Shown: positions 8,228 through 14,922 of the stretch, in pieces
Numbering within the stretch: position 1 is the first letter of the stretch
Layout of the letters: each line of letters starts with the position of its first letter
Assembly: GCA_024742405.1 (NCBI GenBank)
Contig: JANSYP010000001.1
Location: forward strand, 744,001 to 808,000
DNA from: Paracoccaceae bacterium
GTDB lineage: Bacteria > Pseudomonadota > Alphaproteobacteria > Rhodobacterales > Rhodobacteraceae
DNA length: 64,000 nucleotides
Direction of reading: 5' to 3'
Position numbers and translations under genes: made by a program
Notes under the pieces: model-generated
Told to the model about the DNA's origin: nothing
The model's database searches: none
What the model saw: only the letters and a program-made list of their open reading frames with translations

Positions 8228-10441
8228 TCAACGCTCCCAGACAATTTCCGCGGCCGTCGTGTCGCGACTGTTCGGCCCGACATGGAGTACGAAGCTGCCC
8301 GGGTCCCAGACCATCTGCGCATCTTCGAGCGACGGGGCGAGCGGGTAGCGCAACTGCGCGAGCGTGACCGTAAAGCGCGCTGTTGCGGCTTGCCGGGAGG
8401 CCACTGCGATTTGCTGGAAATCGATCAGCCTGCGCGCGGGCCGTGTCACCCGTGCGACCGGGTCCGAAAGGTACAGCTGCACCGTTTCCAGCGCGTCGAC
8501 ATCGCCTTCATTTGTCACGGTGACACGCAGTTCGATCTTGCCGTCGTCCCCGCGGGCGCGCGTAGATGAGAGAACGGGCGCATCATAGCGCAGGCGCGAA
8601 TAGGTCAGGCCGAAGCCGAACGGGTAGCGTGCCGCTGCCGCGTCGTCGGACAGGTCGAGCCAGCCGGTCCGAAACTTCTCGAACCTGCCCCGGAACGGCC
8701 GCCCGGTCGGGTCTTCGGAATGGTGCAGCGGGACCTCGCCGGGATGGGCGGGCAGGCTCGCCGCCAGCCGGCCGGAGGGGGCGGCATCCCCAAAGAGGAT
8801 GTCTGCCACGCCTTCGGGCCCGGCGATGCCGCCATGCCAGGCATAGAGCAGCGCGCTTGCCGCATCGGCGACCGCACCGAGGGCCAGTGGACGCGATGCG
8901 AAGACAACGATCACAAGCGGCACGCCTGTCTCAGAGAGTGCGTCGATCAGCCTGCGCTGGGGCGCGGGCAGATCCGGAGCGAGCCGCGAGGAGGACTCGC
9001 CGCCGTGCTCGCGCGCCTCTCCAACCGCGACGATGGCCAGTCCGGCCGTGCGGGCGGCGGCGACCGCCTCCGCGATCATGTCGCCGGGATCGCGCGGATC
9101 GGTCTCGACCGTCTTGCCATGGACATTCAGCCGGTCGGTGAGCCAGGCCTCATCCACTACATTGCAGCCGCGCGCACACTGCAGGCGCACGCCCTCGCGT
9201 ATCTCCAGCGCTTCGCGCAGGGTGACCACATCTCGCGCATCGCCGGCCACGGACCAGGTGCCGAGCATGTTGGCGCGGTCCTCCGCAAAAGGCCCGACGA
9301 GCGCAACATCACAAGGCGCCTTGAGAGGCAACAGCCGGTCGTTCTTCAATAGAACGCAGGCCGCTGCGGCAGCCCGGCGCGCCAGTGCACGGCCTTCGGC
9401 GCGCGGCGGGGCCGAGATTGCGCCGTCCAGTCCGCGATAGGGATCGTCCAGCAGTCCCAAACGCGCCTTGAAATCCAGCACGCGACTGCAGGCGCGGTCG
9501 ATCAGGCCTTCGATCTCCGCCGGGGTGAAGCGCATGTCACAATCCTGCGCGTCCAGACCCTCTACCGCGAGGCGCGGCAGTTCGCGCAGATAGTCCTCGC
9601 CGACCATGTCCATATCGATCCCGGCATGGAGCGCGCGGGCTACGACGGTATGGGGCGCGCCGATCCCGTGGGCCGAGAGCTCCTGCACGCCGGTATAGTC
9701 CGACACGACCAACCCGTCGAAGCCTTGCTTGCCGCGCAGCCAGCCGTCGATCAGGGGCGCGTTGGCATGCATCGGCAGCCGGTTGACCGCATTGAACGAG
9801 GCCATGACGCTCGCGGCCCCGACGTCCAGTCCGGCAACGAAAGGGGCAAGGTGGATCTCGATCAGGTCCTCCCACGCGAGGCTGGCATTGTCGTAGTCAC
9901 GTCCGCTCAGCGTAGCACCGTACGCGACAAAATGCTTCAGACAGGCGGCGACCTGACCGGGTTCCGCAATGCCTGCTCCTTGGAGTCCACGCACCGTCGC
10001 GACGGCGTAGCGCGCGGCGAGCAATGGGTCCTCGCCGGGGCTCTCGGCGATCCGTCCCCAGCGGGGGTCGCGGGCCACGTCGATCATGGGTGCATAGACC
10101 TGATGCAATCCCTCGGCCGCAGCCTCGCAGGCGGCGTGGGATGCTGTTGCCTCGATCAGCGCCATGTCCCAAGAGCAGGCCAGCGCGATGGGCAGCGGAA
10201 ACACCGTGCGGTGGCCATGGATGACGTCCTCGGCAAAGAAGAGCGGGATGGAGAGCCGCGAGCCCGCCAGTGCGCGTTCCTGCATCGCGCGGGCCGAGGC
10301 CAGCGACTTGGTCCCGAAAACCGCACCGAGTTCCCCGCGGTCGAGCCGTTCGGCCAGCCGGGTCGGTCCGGCGGCTCCGGTCGCCAGCCCTTCGCCGGCG
10401 GCGAGCAGGTTGAGCTGGCCGATCTTTTCGCTCAGCGTCAT
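8228..10441 (-). CDS. Glycoside hydrolase family 3, beta-glucosidase (BglX-like)
   Basis: 737-residue beta-glycosidase with the usual three parts: an N-terminal TIM barrel (about 1-320) holding the catalytic nucleophile in VVSDYTG (Asp near residue 248), an alpha/beta sandwich domain (about 350-560), and a C-terminal fibronectin-III-like domain. Barrel motifs IPLFFAEDVIHGHRTVFPLP and DVARDPRWGRIAESPGEDP are clear. No signal peptide is seen, so it probably cleaves imported oligosaccharides in the cytoplasm. Oddly, the frame upstream of the ATG codes for RARELHAAM, which matches the segment normally preceding MTLxEKIGQL, yet no ATG/GTG/TTG lies there. A non-standard start or loss of the original N-terminus is possible. 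Confidence 0.92.
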   Translation of the reverse strand: MTLSEKIGQLNLLAAGEGLATGAAGPTRLAERLDRGELGAVFGTKSLASARAMQERALAGSRLSIPLFFAEDVIHGHRTVFPLPIALACSWDMALIEATASHAACEAAAEGLHQVYAPMIDVARDPRWGRIAESPGEDPLLAARYAVATVRGLQGAGIAEPGQVAACLKHFVAYGATLSGRDYDNASLAWEDLIEIHLAPFVAGLDVGAASVMASFNAVNRLPMHANAPLIDGWLRGKQGFDGLVVSDYTGVQELSAHGIGAPHTVVARALHAGIDMDMVGEDYLRELPRLAVEGLDAQDCDMRFTPAEIEGLIDRACSRVLDFKARLGLLDDPYRGLDGAISAPPRAEGRALARRAAAAACVLLKNDRLLPLKAPCDVALVGPFAEDRANMLGTWSVAGDARDVVTLREALEIREGVRLQCARGCNVVDEAWLTDRLNVHGKTVETDPRDPGDMIAEAVAAARTAGLAIVAVGEAREHGGESSSRLAPDLPAPQRRLIDALSETGVPLVIVVFASRPLALGAVADAASALLYAWHGGIAGPEGVADILFGDAAPSGRLAASLPAHPGEVPLHHSEDPTGRPFRGRFEKFRTGWLDLSDDAAAARYPFGFGLTYSRLRYDAPVLSSTRARGDDGKIELRVTVTNEGDVDALETVQLYLSDPVARVTRPARRLIDFQQIAVASRQAATARFTVTLAQLRYPLAPSLEDAQMVWDPGSFVLHVGPNSRDTTAAEIVWER

Positions 10442-10551
10442 GGCCGCGTGCAGTTCGCGGGCGCGGTGGTCTTGCGGGGCGATGGCGAACCCTCCCGTCC
10501 TGGCCGCAACACCTGCGGACCGCCAGCATCAGCGGATCGAGAGCGCGCCTG

Positions 10552-12495
10552 TCATTCGGCCGCAAACCGGGTGCGGCCATGCACAGATACCGCGCGGGCC
10601 CGACCGATGCCATCGTGGATATCCACCACGGTCTGGTAGAACGGCGCGCCATCGGGATCGCTGGGCACGCCATCGCCATGGAGAACCGCTAGCACTGCCG
10701 TATCGGGCAGTGCGTCGCGCAGGATCATGTGAAACTCGATGGCCGCGTTGTGATCGAGCGCGGAGGTCGCCTCGTCCAGCAGCAGCAGATCGGGCTTCTG
10801 CAGCAGAATCCGCGCCAGGATCAGGCGTTGCTTCTGCCCGCCCGAGAAAACGTTACGCCAGTTCTTGCCCTCGTAAAGCTCCATATGCAGCGCATCGATG
10901 AACTTGCCCAAGCCGACGGAGGAAAGTGCCTTGGCCGCGTTCAGATCGCCGGCCAGACTGCCGTTGTCGGGATAGCAGACGAGCTCTTTCAAGGTGAGCA
11001 GGTCCGGCAAGTCGGGCTCCTGTCCGGCAAAGAACACCCGCGCTCCAGGGGCCAGCGCCACGGTGCCTGACCCGTAAGGCCAGATCCCGACGATGGCCTT
11101 GAGGATGGAGCTTTTGCCGCAGCCGTTTTGCCCGCGCAGATAGACCCGCTCGCCGGGATGCACGCGGAGCTCGGGCACGCCTACGAAGGCCGCGCTGTCG
11201 TGGCCCTTGTGGTGGAGCGCGAGGTCCTGGAGGTGCAGCACTTGGCCGCCTGCCTCGCGGGTGCGTCGGAACGCGCTGACGCCGGTTTCGGCATAGAACG
11301 CGTCGCGCGATCGCACCCGATCCACGGCGCCGGCGAGCTCTGTCAGGCGCCCGGCATTGGCGCGCAGGGTGGCGATCGCGGGCATCACATTGATAAACCA
11401 GGACACGTCGTTGATCAGCTCCGCCGTCAGCTCCGATGTGGCGACGAAATTGCGAAAGCTCATGCCGCCGGCCATGAAGGCGGGCAGGGCTGGCAGATAG
11501 GCGAGCAGCCGCTGCGACAGGAAATTGTAGGTATTGGTGAACATCATCATGGACGCGTCCCAGATGTTCTGCCGGCTCCAGGTGCGATCGATGGCCCGAT
11601 AGAGGCCGTCGTTGATGCGCCGCTGTGTCCGCTCTCCGCGCGAAGCGGCCAGCTGTGGCACGCGGTGGAGCATCGCGGCAAGCTCGCCCCGCCAGGCGCC
11701 GTCATTGCGCTGCCGCTCGATATTTTGGCGTTGCAGCACGCAGCCGATGCGCCAGGCGAGCCATGTGTTGAGCGGGACGTAGGTGAGGATCAGCGCGGCG
11801 ACGAGCACCGCGGTGCCGTATCCTCCCGGCGCCAGATTGGTCTGAATTCCGATGGCCGCGGCGATCCAGTCGGAGGCCATCGCACCCCACCGGTCCAGGA
11901 CTGCAACGGGCTCGCTGCGCGCGAGGATGGCGGACGAGATGAACCAGATCGAGGCTACCGCACCCCAGATCCCCATGCTCAATCCGATCAGCCCACCATA
12001 GAGGCCCGCGGTGCATTCGTCGACGCGCTGGTCGATAGCGTCGGGTAGGCGCGGCGCGGTGCCGGCAGTGCCGCGATCGCTCATCAGATCATAGGCGATG
12101 CGCTCGTCGGCTAGGATTTCGGCGTCGAACCGGCCGGCCAGCCAGGCTCTCGCGCGTCGGTGCAGTGTGCTGGAGACGAAGTGGCGCAAGGCGATCAGCG
12201 CGGCACGCGAAAAATGGATCGCGAAGAATGCAGCCCCCGCCATGAGCAGAGTGCGCCCGGGATCGGCGCCGTCCTCGGCGCTGTGAAAGCCCGCCAGTGC
12301 CGAGATGAAATCCGCACTCGCCATGGCGGCCCAGACGCTCGCCTTGCTCAACAGGGTTGTCATGGCGAAAACGACGACCGTCATGGTCCAGGCTTCGATC
12401 CAGCGTTCGGACCGCCAGTAGGCACTGACGAGACCCCAAAAGCTGGAAAACCGGGTCACAGCCCGACGACGTTGAAACCCTTGGAGGGAATCCAA
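10552..12495 (-). CDS. ABC transporter, fused permease and ATPase, SbmA/YddA-like
   Basis: 647-residue half transporter. The N-terminal membrane domain (about residues 20-390) belongs to the ABC_membrane_2 type, as in SbmA/BacA, YddA and peroxisomal ABCD proteins. The C-terminal ATPase is complete: Walker A GQNGCGKSS, signature FSGGQKQRL, Walker B LLLLDEATSALD and a switch histidine in AVLHGD. The substrate is not predictable; family members move peptides, vitamins or fatty acyl compounds. The start is a TTG at 12495; a GTG at 12459 is a possible alternative, and neither has a strong ribosome site. It precedes the GH3 gene by 110 bases on the same strand. Confidence 0.88.
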   Translation of the reverse strand: MDSLQGFQRRRAVTRFSSFWGLVSAYWRSERWIEAWTMTVVVFAMTTLLSKASVWAAMASADFISALAGFHSAEDGADPGRTLLMAGAAFFAIHFSRAALIALRHFVSSTLHRRARAWLAGRFDAEILADERIAYDLMSDRGTAGTAPRLPDAIDQRVDECTAGLYGGLIGLSMGIWGAVASIWFISSAILARSEPVAVLDRWGAMASDWIAAAIGIQTNLAPGGYGTAVLVAALILTYVPLNTWLAWRIGCVLQRQNIERQRNDGAWRGELAAMLHRVPQLAASRGERTQRRINDGLYRAIDRTWSRQNIWDASMMMFTNTYNFLSQRLLAYLPALPAFMAGGMSFRNFVATSELTAELINDVSWFINVMPAIATLRANAGRLTELAGAVDRVRSRDAFYAETGVSAFRRTREAGGQVLHLQDLALHHKGHDSAAFVGVPELRVHPGERVYLRGQNGCGKSSILKAIVGIWPYGSGTVALAPGARVFFAGQEPDLPDLLTLKELVCYPDNGSLAGDLNAAKALSSVGLGKFIDALHMELYEGKNWRNVFSGGQKQRLILARILLQKPDLLLLDEATSALDHNAAIEFHMILRDALPDTAVLAVLHGDGVPSDPDGAPFYQTVVDIHDGIGRARAVSVHGRTRFAAE

Positions 12496-12859
12496 CGCCG
12501 CTTTCGCGCAACTCTATGATAAAAAACACTCATCCTGATCGAAGCCTCACCATACACGTCAATCGTGCTTGTTGTTTTCCTGAATCATCGGCGGAATTCC
12601 GCCAGAAGTCTAAGGTTTTTTGGAGACTGCTTGCCGGAAATTTGCGTCTTGAAGGCGATTCGCGACCGACTGGGTGGCCGTGTCGAACCACGGGACCGAG
12701 CTCTCGGGTTTGGTCTCTGTTGCGACATCAAGGCCTTAGTCCCGGCGAATTGGATGGCGGTCACAGGAACCGCCCGGTGGATTTGCCGCCGCGTCTGGGC
12801 GCTCTTCCGTTGCGTCAAAAATACACTGAAGGCTCGGCTGCGGTGCACAGGGCGTGGTC
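12496..12859. other. Stretch without recognisable gene
   Basis: About 360 bases upstream of the SbmA-like ABC gene. Short open frames exist on both strands but none resembles a known protein or has a ribosome site. It probably holds the ABC gene promoter and debris of the decayed locus to its right. Confidence 0.5.
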
Positions 12860-13753
12860 AGACCCCGCCAAAGCACCCGTTGCCGGTGTCGCACGATTGT
12901 CTGTGAAAACACCCCGACCTGTGTGCTGATGAGTTCAGACTGCGGAACGCCGCGGACGTCGTGGACCCGGTGGTTGCGTGAAGCAGGCCAAACCCACGTT
13001 CCAGATGGTCGATCTCCCGCGACAGCGCTTGTGCGTGGGGTTCCGCTTTCGAAACATGAAAACGACGGAATAGGGCAGGGCCGCCGGAATGTCGAAGCCC
13101 GGCAGGATGCTGACCACCGCGGCCTGAGATCCGCCAGTAACGCTGGTCCTGAAGTCATCTTTGCCGGTGCTCGGCAAGGCGCGGCGCGGATCCATGTAGG
13201 GCGGGCTGTCCGGTGGCAGGGCGACCCAAGGATTGCGCGCCAAATCGGACGGTCTGACGGCACTGCGCCGGGTGAGCGGCTGTTTGACCCGACAGGCGAT
13301 GACATTCACGCCGGGTAGGATCCGTCGAAACGTCAGCGGTTTGGATGCCGCGTCCGCGCGCGACGGGCAGACCGCGAAATCGAGCGTGCCGTTGTTCAGC
13401 CTCTCGATCAGCTTTTGGGCATAGCCGTGGGTCTGGACCACGGGAGGCTTTGGGCGCGCGCTCCTGAACCCTCCGATCATCGCCGCGATCACGCCGTCCA
13501 TGAAACGGCGCGCGCCGTTGAAGCGGACAAGCTCCGCGTTGCCGCGACGGAATCGAGACCCGACATCGGCGCCGGCGCGATCGCCCGCGGGCACTTAGCG
13601 CCCCGTTTCGGCCAGCGCCAGACTCAGGCCGACGGCCTACAGCGGGCGCTGTCGCGGCACTTTGGGCGCGGCACTGATCCGCCTTTCCGGTTCTGCAGCG
13701 GTCCGCGAGACGCTTGGCCGCGATTTGACGAAGCGAGCGGCGCCCTTGGTCAA
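12860..13753 (-). pseudogene. Decayed LysR-family regulator
   Basis: Remnant of a LysR regulator read right to left. The helix-turn-helix is recognisable in FVKSRPSVSRTAAEPERRIS near 13740-13680, but in-frame stops follow. The effector domain is then open from about 13594 (HGYAQKLIERLNNGTLDFAVCP and NPWVALPPDSPPYMD). The last part (SELISTQVGVFSQTIVRHRQ, about 12950-12880) has shifted frame. The first 15 or so codons are missing; the break coincides with the left edge of the inverted segment at 13754. It would have been divergent from, and probably controlled, the neighbouring ring-cleavage dioxygenase. No functional product is expected. Confidence 0.8.
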
Positions 13754-13920
13754 ACCGCCCCGAACGTTTTCAGGCGCGCGTCCTGGGCTCTCGCATACCG
13801 CGCGATCACAACCTCCGCCGAGGTTTCTTCGGTGACGTCGCCGCTCTCGCTCAGGTCGGCATTGTCCTGCTCCTTGTTCTGCGATCCGGGTGGCATCGCG
13901 CCGGTCGAGATCATGGCGGT
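13754..13920. repeat. 167-bp in-place inversion flanked by 6-bp inverted repeats
   Basis: ACCGCC at 13754-13759 and GGCGGT at 13915-13920 are inverted copies at the edges of the segment that carries the dioxygenase N-terminus on the wrong strand. Turning the segment around joins KTFGAV to VTRKPHETVKEF in frame, restoring the canonical order of the protein. The rejoining in frame is strong support for an inversion rather than chance similarity. Confidence 0.7.
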
Positions 13921-14470
13921 GGTCACACGCAAGCCTCACGAGACAGTCAAGGAGTTCGAACCGATGCAGGTGGAGTTGCTCCAGAGCGATCCGGTTTCGG
14001 ACCGTCTTTAACCACAAGCCCGACGACTGGCGGCAGGATTGAATACTGTCGTCTGACATCCTGGAGGTATCCATGCTGGTCGACGGATTGAAATCGCGGC
14101 GTCATTCCAGGGCCTTAGAGAACGCCGTGCTGGGCACGCTCCATGTCTGGGAGGCGCCGGAATGCGAGATGAGGCGTGATATCCGTTCGGACCAGAGGGG
14201 CGATCCGACGGTGGTGCGCGGGCGGCTGATTGACGTCGCCGGCGCGCCGCTTTCGGGCGTCAGGATCGATGTCTGGCACGCCTGTGAAGTAGGCTTCTGT
14301 GACGTCCAGCAGTAGGACCATCAGCGGGCTTCAACCTGCGCGGCCTGTTCACCACGGACGAAGGCGGAAGACATGGGTTTCGCCGGGTCACGCCCAGCTT
14401 TGAGTTTTTCGCCGAAACCCCGGGCCCGATTGCGCCCTATGCGGAAAGGTGCGCGGCTAGGATGTTCGGC
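13754..14470 (+). pseudogene. Decayed intradiol (hydroxyquinol 1,2-dioxygenase-like) ring-cleavage dioxygenase
   Basis: Remnant of a non-haem Fe(III) intradiol dioxygenase. Its first about 55 codons lie on the minus strand (13914 to 13754: SGDVTEETSAEVVIARY, QDARLKTFGAV). The next part is on the plus strand (RKPHETVKEFEP, about 13930-13965), then come a frameshift near 13995, a TGA within DDWRQD at about 14040, an open stretch 14073-14315 (MLVDGLKSRR, NAVLGTLHVWEAPE, GVRIDVWHACEVGFCDVQQ) ending in TAG, and a last recognisable piece after another shift (GFNLRGLFTTDEGGR). The region with the C-terminal iron histidines was not found. Several independent lesions show long disuse. Confidence 0.82.
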
Positions 14471-14889
14471 CCAGAAGCAGCCCAACGTATGGTTCATCGC
14501 TACCGGAGGGCATTGCTGTGCCGAGCTGGAGGACACAATCTGGCCCGACAGGGACAGGTCTGTGCCATCGAACGCCGCCCTTGTGGGCCCGCGGCGGACC
14601 ATTGCGCGGCGGCCGACCGGCTATCGCAACTCCGCGAGAGCCGCGCGCTGTTTGGTTTGCATGCTCCTGTGGCGGCCTGATCGTGCCGAGCGGATAAGGT
14701 GGGTCTTTGGAGTGGAATTCGATGGTTTGCGTTTTTGCGCCAAGGGAACGTTGCGGACACGACTCGCACATCCTTGATGGCTGCTGCGTACGTCGTAGGT
14801 CGCTGATAGGCAAACTGGGCTCGCCGATGGTCGGCTGGTGATCGTCTCGATCCGGGCGTCGGGTTTGGCCTGCTCTAGGGTGACTGTTT
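14471..14889. other. Stretch without recognisable gene
   Basis: About 420 bases between the dioxygenase remnant and the M10 protease gene. Overlapping short frames on both strands have no family resemblance. It may contain further debris of the degraded locus. Confidence 0.45.
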
Positions 14890-14920
14890 GGGGGCGTGTC
14901 TCTCTTCGCCCCCGTCTTTT
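14890..14920. terminator. Hairpin after the M10 protease gene
   Basis: A 7-bp GC stem (GGGGGCG at 14890-14896 with CGCCCCC at 14907-14913) with a 10-base loop lies directly after the stop codon of the minus-strand protease. T residues follow on the plus strand (TCTTTT), so it would end plus-strand transcription best and could also act as a weaker stop for the protease. Confidence 0.5.
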
Positions 14921-14922
14921 GT

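Noticed and set aside
9626-10639. 337-codon plus-strand open frame
   Set aside because: Antisense to the GH3 gene and the end of the ABC gene; no recognisable protein.
12496-12859. Insertion-sequence remnant next to the decayed locus
   Set aside because: No terminal inverted repeats, target duplication or transposase motif could be seen.
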